A DNA stretch of 64,000 bases from Streptomyces spirodelae (GCF_017676385.1 NZ_JAFFZN010000025.1:62001-126000), one strand, 5' to 3'; positions 32,729 through 42,272 are shown, numbered from the stretch's first letter. The notes: a model not told the origin generated them from the sequence alone. Numbers and translations: made by a program.

Positions 32729-33492
32729 CGGCTCCCGCCACGGGTGTCAGCGCCCGCGCCCGGATCAGAGCCGTACCCGACGGGCGGGGCGGCACAGCGC
32801 TGCCGTCGCTGGCCGGCGGGGGACCGGTGGCGCTGCGCCGCACCCGTTCGGCGGACCCGGCAGCGGCCCGGGTGACGCTCGTCGGTGCGATGAGCGCCCC
32901 GCTGGGCGGTGACCGGATCGTCATCGAGGCTCGGGCCGAACCGGGCGCCGCGCTCCGGGTCGACGGGAGCGCGGCCACCCTCGCGCTCCCGGGCCGCACG
33001 GCCGAGCCCGCCCGCTACGACGTGCACCTGCAGGTCGGCGAGGGCGGCCGGCTGCACTGGCTGCCCGAGCCGCTGATCTCCGTACGCGGCAGCGAGCTGC
33101 GGCAGCACCTGAGTGCCGAACTGTCGCCCGGCGCCCGCCTCGTGCTGCGTGACGAGCAGGTGCTGGGGCGCGCGGGTGAGGAGTCCGGCCGGCTGTGCAC
33201 TCGGCTGAGCGTGCGCCGCGGCGGGCGCCCGCTGCTGGACCAGCAGCTCGATTTCGGTCCTGGCGCGCCGGGTTGGGACGGTGGCGCGGTCCTCGGCGGG
33301 CACCGGGCGGTGGGACAGCTGCTCGTGGTCGGCCCGGAGCGGGCCCAAGAGCCCCTCCCGGCACGGGTACTGGGCGATTCGGCGGTCGTGACCCCACTGG
33401 CGGGGCCGGGCGTACTGGTCACCGCCGTCGCGCCGGACGCGCTCCGACTGCGGAGGGTGCTCGACTCCGCACTGACGTTCACTTCTTGGTAA
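32725..33492 (+). CDS. ureD: urease accessory protein UreD
   Basis: 255 residues. UreD family features: VGAMSAPLGGDRIVIEARAEPGA, LHWLPEPLISVRGSELRQHL and QQLDFGPGAP. It scaffolds UreF and UreG on the urease apoprotein. ATG 32725 overlaps the ureG stop. Last gene of the urease operon; 119 bases separate it from the next gene, with no clear terminator. Confidence 0.92.
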   Translation: MTAPATGVSARARIRAVPDGRGGTALPSLAGGGPVALRRTRSADPAAARVTLVGAMSAPLGGDRIVIEARAEPGAALRVDGSAATLALPGRTAEPARYDVHLQVGEGGRLHWLPEPLISVRGSELRQHLSAELSPGARLVLRDEQVLGRAGEESGRLCTRLSVRRGGRPLLDQQLDFGPGAPGWDGGAVLGGHRAVGQLLVVGPERAQEPLPARVLGDSAVVTPLAGPGVLVTAVAPDALRLRRVLDSALTFTSW

Positions 33493-33611
33493 AGAACGAT
33501 CCCCTGCCCTGTCCCTTACCGCCGACGACGATGAAGGATCCGGTCTGAAGACCACCACCGTGGTCACGGACCACCGCCGTCACACTCGGCAGTACCCGGA
33601 GGGGGAGAGAC

Positions 33612-35276
33612 GTGAACAGACGGAAGGCGGCCATCGCCGCCGCCGGCACCATCGCCGCCGGAGCCCTCACGGCGGGGCTCATATCCGTGCCGTCCGCCGT
33701 CGCGGACGGCACCACCGCTCAGGAGCGGACGGCGAAGCGCTCCGGCGCCGCCGAGGCGCGGGGTGTCAAGATCGCCGCCGCCCGTGCAGCTCGGGCCGGT
33801 ATCGACTGGAAGGACTGCCCCGCGGACTGGGGCACCAAGGCAGGCGTCGAGTGCGGCTGGGTCACCGTCCCCCTCGACTACGCCAAGCCCCACGGTAAGA
33901 AGATCAAGCTCGCCGTCGACCGGGCACGCAGCACCGGGGGCAAGGGCAAGCGGCAGGGCTCTCTGGTCTACAACCCGGGCGGCCCCGGCGGCTCGGGCCT
34001 GCGCTTCCCCAACCGCATCCCGGACAAGAACCCGCTGTGGGCGAAGGCCGCGACCGCCTACGACTTCGTGGGCTTCGACCCGCGCGGCGTCGGCCACTCG
34101 GCTCCCATCTCCTGTGCCGACCCACAGGAGTGGGTCAAGGCACCCAAGGACGACCCGGTCCCCGACAGCGAGGCCGACAAGCTCGCCCAGCGCAAGCTCG
34201 CCAAGGAATACGCGGACGGCTGCAAGGAGCGCAGCGGCGACCTGCTGCCGCAGATGACCACGCCCAACGCGGCACGTGATCTGGATGTCATCCGCGCCGC
34301 GCTCGGTGACAAGAAGCTCAACTTCCTGGGCGTCTCCTACGGCACCTACATGGGCGCCGTCTACGCCGAGCTCTTCCCGGGCCACATCCGCCGGATGGTC
34401 ACCGACAGCGTGGTCAACCCGTCCCGGCGGAAGATCTGGTACGACGTCAACCTCGACCAGGACATCGCCTTCCAGACCCGGTGGGACGACTGGAAGAAGT
34501 GGGTCGCCGAGCACGACGACGTCTACGGCATCGGCTCCACGCCCGACAAGGTCGAGGCCAAGTGGCGCGAGCTGCGTGCCACCGCGAAGAAGGACCCCGT
34601 CGGCGGCGTCGTCGGACCGGCCGAACTGCTGGGCTTCTTCCAGAGCGCGCCCTACTACGACTCGGCGTGGGCGGCCGTCGCCTCGGTGTGGTCCGCCTAC
34701 CTCAAGGGCGACGAGCAGCCGCTGATCGAGGCCGCGGCACCGGACATGTCCGATGTGGCGGGCAACAAGCGGAGCGAGAACGGCAACGCCGTCTACAACG
34801 CCGTCGAGTGCAACGACGCCAAGTGGCCGCGCGACTGGAAGACCTGGGACCGGGACAACACCCGGCTGCACGAGAAGTACCCGTTCCTGACGTGGGCCAA
34901 CGCCTGGATGAACTACCCGTGCGCCGTGTGGCCGCTCAAGCAGCACGACGCGCTGGAGATCCGTGCCAAGACCTCGCACCCGGTCCTGCTGATCCAGGCC
35001 ACCCGGGACGCCGCCACCCCCTACCCGGGCGGTGTCGAGCTGCACAAGCGCCTCAAGGGCTCCCGCCTGATCACCGAGAAGGACGCGGGCTCGCACGGCA
35101 TCACCAACCTGAAGAACCCGTGCATCAACGAGCGGGTCGACGCCTACCTCCTCAAGGGCACCGTCGACGCCGAGGACGTGACCTGCGCACCGCACGCCAC
35201 GCCGCAGCCGGTCAAGTCCCCGGCCAAGGCGACGGCCAAGGCCAAGGCCGCGCAGGTCCCGGCGCCCACCCCGTGA
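33612..35276 (+). CDS. tap: secreted tripeptidyl aminopeptidase (Tap/SlpD type)
   Basis: 554 residues. Sec signal at residues 1-31 (KAAIAAAGTIAAGALTAGL, cleavage near VADG). Alpha/beta hydrolase with oxyanion segment YNPGGPGGSG, nucleophile GVSYGTYMG, and C-terminal TAP-like domain with the catalytic Asp near TRDAATPYPGG and His in GSHGIT. Such serine peptidases remove tripeptides from protein N-termini outside the cell. It starts at GTG 33612 after GGGGGAGAG and ends at a very strong hairpin. In S. coelicolor tap also adjoins the urease operon. Confidence 0.93.
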   Translation: MNRRKAAIAAAGTIAAGALTAGLISVPSAVADGTTAQERTAKRSGAAEARGVKIAAARAARAGIDWKDCPADWGTKAGVECGWVTVPLDYAKPHGKKIKLAVDRARSTGGKGKRQGSLVYNPGGPGGSGLRFPNRIPDKNPLWAKAATAYDFVGFDPRGVGHSAPISCADPQEWVKAPKDDPVPDSEADKLAQRKLAKEYADGCKERSGDLLPQMTTPNAARDLDVIRAALGDKKLNFLGVSYGTYMGAVYAELFPGHIRRMVTDSVVNPSRRKIWYDVNLDQDIAFQTRWDDWKKWVAEHDDVYGIGSTPDKVEAKWRELRATAKKDPVGGVVGPAELLGFFQSAPYYDSAWAAVASVWSAYLKGDEQPLIEAAAPDMSDVAGNKRSENGNAVYNAVECNDAKWPRDWKTWDRDNTRLHEKYPFLTWANAWMNYPCAVWPLKQHDALEIRAKTSHPVLLIQATRDAATPYPGGVELHKRLKGSRLITEKDAGSHGITNLKNPCINERVDAYLLKGTVDAEDVTCAPHATPQPVKSPAKATAKAKAAQVPAPTP

Positions 35277-35352
35277 GCACTCTCCTGTGAGCGCTCCCCT
35301 GTGAGGGCTGGCCCGTGGGCGCTCGCCCGTGAGAGGGCGACCGCGTCAGGCG

Positions 35353-35384
35353 AGGGGCGGCCCGGACGAGTCCGGGCCGCCCCT
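35353..35384 (+). terminator. strong intrinsic-type terminator after tap
   Basis: Perfect 14-bp stem, AGGGGCGGCCCGGA with TCCGGGCCGCCCCT, around the tetraloop CGAG. It sits between the end of tap and the end of the convergent acyltransferase gene, so it can stop transcripts from both sides. Confidence 0.85.
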
Positions 35385-35460
35385 CAGCTGTTCGTGTTCC
35401 GGCTCGCGTTCGGCTCACGGCTCAGCGACGCTGCTCCGTAAGTCGGCGACCGGGCTGAGT

Positions 35461-36210
35461 TCAGGGCTGCGCACCGCCGCTCTTCTTCGCCGGCTTCTGG
35501 CGGTTCTTCTCCAGCTTCTCCCGGGCCCGCTCCTCGGCCTGCGCCGCCTTGGCGTCGGGAGCGTACATGTCCACATACTCCTGACCCGACAGCAGCATGA
35601 TCTCGTGGATGATCTCGTCGGTGACCGCGCGCAGCACCGTGCGCTCCTGCTCCATCCCCGCGAAGCGCGAGAAGTCGAGGGGCTTGCCGAACCTGATCGT
35701 CACCCGGCCCATACGGGGCACCTTCCGGCCCGGTGGCTGCAGCTCGAAGGTGCCGACCATCGCGCAGGGGACGACCTTCACTCCGGCGCCGAGCGCCATC
35801 GCCGCGACGCCTACCCGGCCTTTGTAGAGCCGCCCGTCGTGGGAGCGGGTGCCCTCCGGGTAGATGCCGAGCAGCTCGCCCTTGCGGAGCACGCCCAGCC
35901 CCTCGTCGATGGCAGCCTGACCGGCGCCCTTTCCGGAGCGGTCGACGGGGATCTGGCCCACGCTGTGGAAGAACGCGGCGGTCAGCCGGCCCTTGAGGCC
36001 CGGGCCGGTGAAGTACTCCGCCTTGGCGAGGAAGGTGATGCGGCGTTTGAGGATCGCGGGCATCACGAAGTGGTCGGAGAAGGAGAGATGGTTTCCCGCG
36101 ACGATGGCGGGCCCCTCGTCCGGTACGTTCTCCAGGCCCTCGATCCGGGGCCGGAACACCAGCCGCAGCAGCGGTCCCAGCAGTACATACTTCAGTACGT
36201 AATAGAACAC
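35461..36210 (-). CDS. 1-acyl-sn-glycerol-3-phosphate acyltransferase (PlsC family)
   Basis: 249 residues. Acyltransferase motif I NHLSFSDHF (HxxxxD), motif III YPEGTRSHDG and an N-terminal membrane-associating segment YYVLKYVLLGPLLRLVF. It makes phosphatidic acid from lysophosphatidate at the membrane. The C-terminal 30 residues are a Lys/Glu-rich helix. It starts at GTG 36210 after GGGAGAGG. It is the last gene of the conserved core block; the prodiginine cluster begins on its upstream side. Confidence 0.92.
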   Translation of the reverse strand: MFYYVLKYVLLGPLLRLVFRPRIEGLENVPDEGPAIVAGNHLSFSDHFVMPAILKRRITFLAKAEYFTGPGLKGRLTAAFFHSVGQIPVDRSGKGAGQAAIDEGLGVLRKGELLGIYPEGTRSHDGRLYKGRVGVAAMALGAGVKVVPCAMVGTFELQPPGRKVPRMGRVTIRFGKPLDFSRFAGMEQERTVLRAVTDEIIHEIMLLSGQEYVDMYAPDAKAAQAEERAREKLEKNRQKPAKKSGGAQP

Positions 36211-36911
36211 GGTGCCTCTCCCGGCTCTACCGCGGTGGCTCGGCGGTGGGGTTTCCGCCGGTCGGCGCCGGGACCGGGGGTGTCGGGGTGCTGCGCATGG
36301 CTGATCTCCTGTGATCAGGTCCGACCGGACTCATGCTGACCCCCTGTTGGCTGCTGACTGAACGTCACCTCATGTGATCGGGACACGATCGTAGCGCCTC
36401 GGCGGGCCTGTGTTCGTGGTACTGCTCTCAGGCATGTTCGTGCTGCGTGGGGGCTGTCCGCCGTACCGCGGCCCTCTTTGCCCCGTTGGTCACCATGGCC
36501 CCCTTTGCTGTGGTCCCTGGCGCTCCGTTGAGGTGATCTTGCCGCCGCTCAACGAATGGTTGAGCCGCGGCGGAGGCTTCGATCGTCCGTTCATGAACAA
36601 AACGAGTCGGTTGATGGGTGACACCCTCCTGTGTGGCTGAAAGCATGGCTTGCCTGAAAGAAACCGACTCTCTCGACAGAGAGTATCGGCGGAGAAGAAA
36701 ACAGGTTTCGAGCCACGGTTCTGTGGACAAGCGCTGATATTGAATTCCGCTTTCTGGTGCGGCCGACGAAAAGTACGAGCGCGACAGTGCAACAGCCGTA
36801 CGGTCTGTCTGCCCGGCGGGTGACGTAGTTCGAGTCACATAAGAATTCAGAGCGCGACTTCTATCGGCTACGGCCGGTACACGAGTTCAAGCGTCATGGG
36901 GGAACAACGCT
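36211..36911. promoter_or_regulatory. 701-bp junction between core genome and the red cluster
   Basis: No convincing gene. The right half is notably lower in GC than the surroundings. It contains inverted repeats GCTCAAC-GAATG-GTTGAGC (36547-36565), GTTCATGAAC (36589-36598) and ACTCTCT-CGAC-AGAGAGT (36667-36684), and a -10-like CATAAG near 36839 ahead of the SARP gene. No tRNA, attachment site or insertion-sequence remnant was found. It probably holds the promoters of plsC (left) and redD (right). Confidence 0.5.
36667..36684. promoter_or_regulatory. inverted repeat in the redD upstream region
   Basis: ACTCTCT and AGAGAGT, perfect 7-bp arms around CGAC, about 230 bp upstream of redD in an otherwise unstructured AT-richer tract. 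Candidate site for RedZ or another regulator of redD. Confidence 0.4.
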
Positions 36912-37721
36912 GTGGACATTGACATACTCGGTCCGCTGTCCGTCTCTTGCGAGGGGCGCACCGTCGCGGTGCGTGCCAGCAAGGTCCGCGCCATGCTGGC
37001 CACGCTGGCGCTGGAGCCAGGGCATGTCGTCTCGCACGTGGAACTGGCCGACGAACTGTGGGCGGGGCACCCGGTCGGGAATCCCCGTAACGCGCTGCAG
37101 GCGCACGCCACGCGTGTCCGTAAAGTGCTGGGCCAGCCCGCAGGGGACGCCACAATCCTGCGCGCCGTACCCAACGGTTATCTTCTGAATGTGTCCCGGG
37201 ACCGCGTTGACGGAAACAGGTTTCTCGACCACGCGGTGCGGGGCGCGGACGCCCTTCCCGGCGAACCGGAACTCGCGCTCCGGCATTTGGAATCCGCCCT
37301 CGCACTGTGGCGCGGGCCCGCATTGCTCGACGCCGGGGACGGCCTCCGGTGCCGCAGCGCGGGAGCGCTCTTCGAGGAACGGCGGCTGACCGTCTGGGAG
37401 GACCTGGCGAGCGCCCGGCTGATTGTGGGCGACGAGTCCCGGGCGATCGCCGAGCTGCGCCAGCTCGCCGCTCAGTACCCGCTGCGCGAGCGCTTCTGCG
37501 AACTGCTGATGCTCGCCCTGTACCGGACCGGCCGGCAGAGCGACGCTCTGGAGCTCTTCCGCCTCACCCAGCGGCGCCTCGACGAGGAACTGGGCATCCA
37601 GCCCGCGGCACCGCTGCAGCGCAGGCACGCGGAGATCCTCGCGCACGACCCCTCGCTCGGCCACCCCAGAGCGCTGTGGGGGCACCGGGAGCGTGGGCGC
37701 GACGGATTGCCGACGGGCTGA
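36912..37721 (+). CDS. redD: SARP-family pathway activator
   Basis: 269 residues. An OmpR-type winged helix at about 1-95 (DIDILGPLSVSCEGRTVAVR, then LADELWAGHPVGNPRNALQ) is followed by a bacterial transcriptional activation domain at about 95-250 (LYRTGRQSDALELFRLTQRR). SARPs bind 11-bp-spaced direct repeats next to the -10 element. It begins with GTG 36912. Position at the cluster edge and the redX gene 6 bases downstream match redD of S. coelicolor, although it is shorter than the 350 residues I recall for that protein. Likely targets are the repeat arrays between redQ and redP. Confidence 0.9.
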   Translation: MDIDILGPLSVSCEGRTVAVRASKVRAMLATLALEPGHVVSHVELADELWAGHPVGNPRNALQAHATRVRKVLGQPAGDATILRAVPNGYLLNVSRDRVDGNRFLDHAVRGADALPGEPELALRHLESALALWRGPALLDAGDGLRCRSAGALFEERRLTVWEDLASARLIVGDESRAIAELRQLAAQYPLRERFCELLMLALYRTGRQSDALELFRLTQRRLDEELGIQPAAPLQRRHAEILAHDPSLGHPRALWGHRERGRDGLPTG

Positions 37722-37727
37722 GACCGG

Positions 37728-40718
37728 ATGACCACCCCCGACGAGGAACAGGAGCGGCCCGGCATGCACGCGGGACGGGGCAGCAGCACCGGCGAGGACC
37801 AGGCGGGAACCGCACCCGAGGCGATCGCCGTCGTGGGCATCGCGGCGCTCTACCCGACGGCCCGAGGGGTGGCCGACTACTGGCGGCTGCTCACCGAGGG
37901 GACAGCGCGTGACGCCGCGGCCATGCCACAGGACGCCCCCGACACCCCAGAAGCCCCGGACACCCCGGCCTCCCCCGAGAGCCTGGCCGATATCGAGGTC
38001 GACGTCGCCCGGTTCGGTATCCCGCCGGCCCAGGCGCCCTCCATGGCCCGGATGCAGCTCCTCATGCTGGAGGCGGCGCGGCAGTGCCTGGACGACGCGG
38101 GGTACGGGCAGCGGCCGTTGCCCTCCGACCGCACTGACGTGGTGACCGGCACCTGCTTCGGGCTCGACCGGCAGTACGCCAACGCCCTGCGGGTGGCCAG
38201 CAGCTGGTATGCGCGCGATCTGGAGCGGGTGATGGACTCCGCCGAGCACCCCGATCTCGGCGGAGCCGCAGCCCGTGCCGCGGAGGAACTCCGCTCCGCC
38301 GCGTTGCGGCACCTGGGTGCCTCGCCCCACGACCGGATAGGTGAGATGGCGAGCACGATCCCGGCCAGGGTGGCGGCGGCGTTCGGCCTGCGCGGCCGGA
38401 CTCTGGCGTTGGAGTCGGCCGACGCCACCTCCTACCTGGGCATCGCTCACGCGATGGACAGCCTTCGCAGCGAGGTCACGGACGCCGTACTGGTGCTGGC
38501 AGGCCAGTGCCGCGAGGGCCGCTTTCCCGCCCGTGCCCTGGCGGCCAAGGGGCTGTCCGCCGCCGGATCCGGCCACCCGGACGGCGATCCGGCCGTCGCC
38601 GACAGCCGCCCCGCTGTCGGCGAAGGAGTGGGAGGGCTGCTGCTCAAACGGCTGTCCTCGGCCCAGCGCGACGGCGACCGCATCTACGCGACGCTGCTGG
38701 ACTGCACCCTCCAGCAGGACGCGCGCCCCGGTGTGTTCCGCTACCCGACCTCGGCCGAGCTGTACCGGCGGACCGCCGCCGCGAGTCGGCGGCGTTCGGG
38801 TGTGCCGGCGGCCCGCGTCCAGTACGTGGAGTACACCGGGAGCGGTCCGGAGGGCGAGCCCGGGGCCTGGGCCGGCCTCGCGGACGGTGCGGCAGCCCCC
38901 ATACCCGCCGGCACCGTCAGGGACCGGCTGGGGCACACCTTCGCCAATGCCGGGGTGGCCGCCGTCAGCAAGGTCGCGCTGGCGCTCCACCACCGGCGGC
39001 TGCCGCCGCTGCGTACGGACGCCGGTGCGCGCCCGCAGTTCCCGCTCGCGGAGGGACCGTTCCGCGCGGTTGGGGAGACGCCGTTCCGTGGCGTCGCGGA
39101 GGCGGAGGAGTGGCAGCGGCCCGCGGACGGCGGACCCCGCCTCGCCGTGGTCACCGGCGCCTCGCTGACCGGCACCGTGTGCCACCTGGTCGTTCAGGAA
39201 CACCGGGGCACCGGGGGTATCCGGGCGCCGGAGCAGTCCGCGGGGCACCAGGGGGACGCGGGGCCGGTGAGGCGTACGGGACAGGGTGTGGCCGGCTCGG
39301 GGCGGACGGCGGCCGGTCCCGAGCCGATCGCCGTCGTGGGGTTCGGCGGGCGGTTCGCCGACGCGGCCGACGCCGACGCCTTCTGGGCCGCGACGCTGTC
39401 CGGCCGGGACCGTATCCGGCCGGTTCCCGGGGAGCTGCTCGACCGGGAGCTCTACCACAGCCCGGAAGCGCTCGGCCTCAACCGCAGCTACGCCGAGCAG
39501 GGCGCTCCGATGCCCGTACCCGGCGCACCGCCGCCCGGGGTGCGTATCCCGCCGAGCCGGTACCAGGCACTGGACGCGGCACAGCGGGTCGGACTGGCCG
39601 TGGCCGGGGAGCTCTTCGCCCGCAGGGGGGCGCCGGCCGGGACCCTCACCGGGACCGGGCTCGTGGCCGTGGGCAGCAATCTGGGCCTCTCCCGGGAGCG
39701 GCAGCTGAACACGGTGCTGTGCCTGGATGTGCTCGAGGACCTGGTGCGCTCCCTCGACACGCTCGCCCCGTGGTCCCGGGAGGAGGTGGAGCCCCTGCTG
39801 AAGTCGGTCCGTGAGCTGTACGGCGAGCCGGGGCCCGTCGATTCCCCGGTGGCGCTCGACGGCTGCCTGGCCAGCGGTGTGGCGGCGCTCATCGCGAACG
39901 AGTACGGGCTGGCCGCCGTCCCCGTCGCGGTGGAGGCCGCCTGCGCTTCCTCGCTCGCCGCCGTGGACATGGCGGTCAGCCGGCTGCGGACGGGCGGCGC
40001 GGACTACGCTCTCGCCGGCGGCGTCGAACTGCCCTGCAACGCACGCGACATGATCCTCTGCTCGGCGCTGGGGCTGCTCTCGCACGGCAAGATCACCCCC
40101 TTCGACCTGGCGGCCGACGGCTTCAGCCCGGGTGACGGCTGCGCGCTCTTCCTTCTGAAGCGGTACGACGACGCCAGACGCGACGGCGATCCGATCCTCG
40201 GTCTGCTGCGCGGCGTGGGAGGGTCGAACGACGCCAAGTCCCTGATCGCGCCCGATGCGGCAGGCCAGTCGCGCGCCATGCGGCAGGCTTTCGAGCAGGT
40301 CGACTTCGCCCCAGGTGCCGTCGACTACGTGGAGGCGCACGGAACCGGCACCCGGGTGGGCGACCGGGTGGAGGCCGCCGCCATGGCAGAGGTCTACGCG
40401 AGCCCGGAGCGCGGGGCCCCTCTGGAGATCGGTTCGGCCAAATCCTTCTTCGGGCACACCTTCGCGGCCGCCGGCGCCGCGGGACTGCTGCGGGCGCTGC
40501 TGGCCGTCGGCGCACGCACCCTTCCACCCAACGCCAACCTGCGGAAGGTGGACCCCGGGCTGGAACTCGATCTGATCCCCGCCCGCGTCTGCGGCGAAGC
40601 GCGGCCCTGGCGCACGGAGCCGGGCCGGCCGCGGCGTGCGGGCGTCAGCTCCTTCGGTACCGGCGGCATCAACTATCACCTGCTCCTAGAGGAGTACACG
40701 GACAGCCATGGACTTTGA
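37728..40718 (+). CDS. redX: double ketosynthase for bipyrrole assembly
   Basis: 996 residues with two ketosynthase domains. The first (about 28-495) is degenerate: the catalytic Cys position is Asp232 (LESADATS) and the first His is Thr370 (VEYTGSG), with only His403 kept. The second (about 530-990) is intact: Cys739 (EAACASS), His871 (VEAHGTGT) and His910 (FFGHTF). In the prodiginine pathway RedX/PigJ condenses malonyl units on the RedN carrier domains with the pyrrolyl-PCP. The dead first domain probably plays a chain-length-factor-like structural role, an inference. It overlaps redW by 11 bases. Confidence 0.9.
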   Translation: MTTPDEEQERPGMHAGRGSSTGEDQAGTAPEAIAVVGIAALYPTARGVADYWRLLTEGTARDAAAMPQDAPDTPEAPDTPASPESLADIEVDVARFGIPPAQAPSMARMQLLMLEAARQCLDDAGYGQRPLPSDRTDVVTGTCFGLDRQYANALRVASSWYARDLERVMDSAEHPDLGGAAARAAEELRSAALRHLGASPHDRIGEMASTIPARVAAAFGLRGRTLALESADATSYLGIAHAMDSLRSEVTDAVLVLAGQCREGRFPARALAAKGLSAAGSGHPDGDPAVADSRPAVGEGVGGLLLKRLSSAQRDGDRIYATLLDCTLQQDARPGVFRYPTSAELYRRTAAASRRRSGVPAARVQYVEYTGSGPEGEPGAWAGLADGAAAPIPAGTVRDRLGHTFANAGVAAVSKVALALHHRRLPPLRTDAGARPQFPLAEGPFRAVGETPFRGVAEAEEWQRPADGGPRLAVVTGASLTGTVCHLVVQEHRGTGGIRAPEQSAGHQGDAGPVRRTGQGVAGSGRTAAGPEPIAVVGFGGRFADAADADAFWAATLSGRDRIRPVPGELLDRELYHSPEALGLNRSYAEQGAPMPVPGAPPPGVRIPPSRYQALDAAQRVGLAVAGELFARRGAPAGTLTGTGLVAVGSNLGLSRERQLNTVLCLDVLEDLVRSLDTLAPWSREEVEPLLKSVRELYGEPGPVDSPVALDGCLASGVAALIANEYGLAAVPVAVEAACASSLAAVDMAVSRLRTGGADYALAGGVELPCNARDMILCSALGLLSHGKITPFDLAADGFSPGDGCALFLLKRYDDARRDGDPILGLLRGVGGSNDAKSLIAPDAAGQSRAMRQAFEQVDFAPGAVDYVEAHGTGTRVGDRVEAAAMAEVYASPERGAPLEIGSAKSFFGHTFAAAGAAGLLRALLAVGARTLPPNANLRKVDPGLELDLIPARVCGEARPWRTEPGRPRRAGVSSFGTGGINYHLLLEEYTDSHGL

Positions 40719-41871
40719 CCTCTCACCGGAAACGGAAGAGATGCGCGACATGGTCGTGCGTTTCGCCCAGCGTGAGCTCACCACGCCTGCCGAGTTCGAC
40801 ACCGAGGACTTCCGCCGCCGTTGGCGCTCGGCAGGACAGCAGGGGCTCGTCGGCAGCTGCGTCCCTCGTGCCTACGGCGGCAGCGGCCTCGACGCGGTCG
40901 AGGCCGCTGCGACGATGGAGGCCCTCGGGTTCGGCTGCGAGGACACCGGTTTCGCGTTCTCCGTCGCCGCGCACCTGTTCGCCGCCGTGATGCCCGTCGT
41001 GGAGTTCGGTACCGAGGAGCAGAAGAAGCGCTGGCTCCCCGCGCTCGGTTCGGGGGAGCTCATAGCGGCGCACTGCATCACGGAGCCGGAGGCGGGCTCC
41101 GACACCCTGCGGCTGCGGACACGTGCCACGCGGGACGGCGCCGGCTACCGGCTCGACGGCCACAAGTGCTTCACCACCAACTCCCCGGTGGCCGACCTGT
41201 TCATCGTGCAGGCCGCCACCGACCCGGGCGGCGGCTTCTTCGGGCTGACCACCTTCGTCGTCGAGGCGGGCACCCCGGGGCTGAGCGTGGGGCAGCGCTA
41301 CGACAAGGTCGGACTGCGCGGCTCGCCCATGGCGGACGTCTACTTCGACGGCTGCGTGGTGCCCGACACGCAGGTGCTGGGCGCCGAGGGATCAGGCGCC
41401 GCCATCTTCTCCTGTTCGATGAAGTGGGAGCGCACCTGTCTGTTCGCGGCCTACCTGGGAGCCATGAAGCGGGTACTGGATTCCACGGTCGCGCACGTCA
41501 GGGAGCGCGAGCAGTTCGGCACGCCGATCGGTGCCTTTCAAGCCGTCAGCCACCGCGTCGTCGACATGATGGCGCGCCACGAGGCGGCCAGGCTGCTGCT
41601 GTACAAGGCGGCCCGGGGGCTGGCCGACGGCACCGACGACGAGATCGGCCCCGCGCTGGCGAAGATCGCGGTGAGCGAGGCGGCGGTGCAACTGGGTCTG
41701 GACGCGGTGCAGTTGCGGGGCGCGCTGGGTGTCCTGGACGGCGAGGCCGAATGCCTTCTGCGTGATGCCCTGCCCGCCAGGATCTTTTCCGGAACGAACG
41801 AGATCCAGAAGAACAATGTGGCCCGCGCGCTCGGTCTCAACCCTCCTCGGCGCAGCGCCAAGCGCCGGTGA
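40708..41871 (+). CDS. redW: prolyl-PCP dehydrogenase (acyl-CoA dehydrogenase family)
   Basis: 387 residues, the standard acyl-CoA dehydrogenase length with FAD motifs ITEPEAGSD, GHKCFTTNSP and the C-terminal ARIFSGTNEIQKNN. RedW/PigA-type enzymes oxidise L-prolyl bound to the carrier protein (RedO) by four electrons to pyrrolyl-2-carboxyl thioester. ATG 40708 overlaps redX. Its partners RedM and RedO are encoded about 8-11 kb away in the redP operon. Confidence 0.92.
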   Translation: MDFDLSPETEEMRDMVVRFAQRELTTPAEFDTEDFRRRWRSAGQQGLVGSCVPRAYGGSGLDAVEAAATMEALGFGCEDTGFAFSVAAHLFAAVMPVVEFGTEEQKKRWLPALGSGELIAAHCITEPEAGSDTLRLRTRATRDGAGYRLDGHKCFTTNSPVADLFIVQAATDPGGGFFGLTTFVVEAGTPGLSVGQRYDKVGLRGSPMADVYFDGCVVPDTQVLGAEGSGAAIFSCSMKWERTCLFAAYLGAMKRVLDSTVAHVREREQFGTPIGAFQAVSHRVVDMMARHEAARLLLYKAARGLADGTDDEIGPALAKIAVSEAAVQLGLDAVQLRGALGVLDGEAECLLRDALPARIFSGTNEIQKNNVARALGLNPPRRSAKRR

Positions 41872-41927
41872 AGCCGCGGCGCCGGCCTGTGTGCGGGGCC
41901 GTCGCGCAGGAAGAGAAAGGGAACGGA

Positions 41928-42245
41928 ATGGACATCATCATTCACCGCATCCGACTGCGGGACGGGGTCGACCGGGCCACGTTCGAATCATGGGTGCGGG
42001 AGACGGACTACGCCACCTGCCCTTTGCTGCCCAGTGTCCTCTCCTTCGATGTGCAGCGGGCCGAGGCCGATACCGCCGCGGCCTTCCACTACTTCGAGGT
42101 GATCTCGGTCAGCAGCCGCGAGGACTTCCGCAGGGATATGGAAGGAGACACCTTCCACGGGCTGGCGGCCGAGTTCGAGAAGCTGGCGACCGTCGTGGAC
42201 GAGCTGGCGGGCGAGCGGCTGGAGCCCGGCTACCGCGCGGCGTGA
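41928..42245 (+). CDS. redY: RedY-like dimeric alpha-beta barrel protein
   Basis: 105 residues with the pattern of a small ferredoxin-like (ABM or EthD-like) fold: MDIIIHRIRLRDGVDRATFE, ATCPLLPSVLSFDVQR and DFRRDMEGDTFHGLAAEFEK. The gene sits exactly where redY lies in S. coelicolor, between redW and redZ. Its role in the pathway is not firmly assigned to my knowledge; stabilising a reactive bipyrrole or assisting condensation are possibilities. ATG 41928 follows AGAGAAAGGG. Confidence 0.85.
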   Translation: MDIIIHRIRLRDGVDRATFESWVRETDYATCPLLPSVLSFDVQRAEADTAAAFHYFEVISVSSREDFRRDMEGDTFHGLAAEFEKLATVVDELAGERLEPGYRAA

Positions 42246-42272
42246 GGGCCACAGGGCGGGCCGTGCGGCGCT

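Noticed and set aside
36336..36358. CTGAC pair in the plsC/redD spacer as another SARP array
   Set aside because: The two copies are 18 bp apart, not 11 or 22, and no third copy or -10 element follows.
36428..36838. 136-residue minus-strand ORF in the plsC/redD spacer
   Set aside because: No good ribosome site, no domain, and weak third-position GC bias; it covers the palindromes of the control region.
36211..36911. Search for integrase, tRNA attachment site or insertion sequence at the cluster edge
   Set aside because: No tRNA fold, recombinase fragment or terminal repeats seen; the cluster shows no mobile-element signature within the window.
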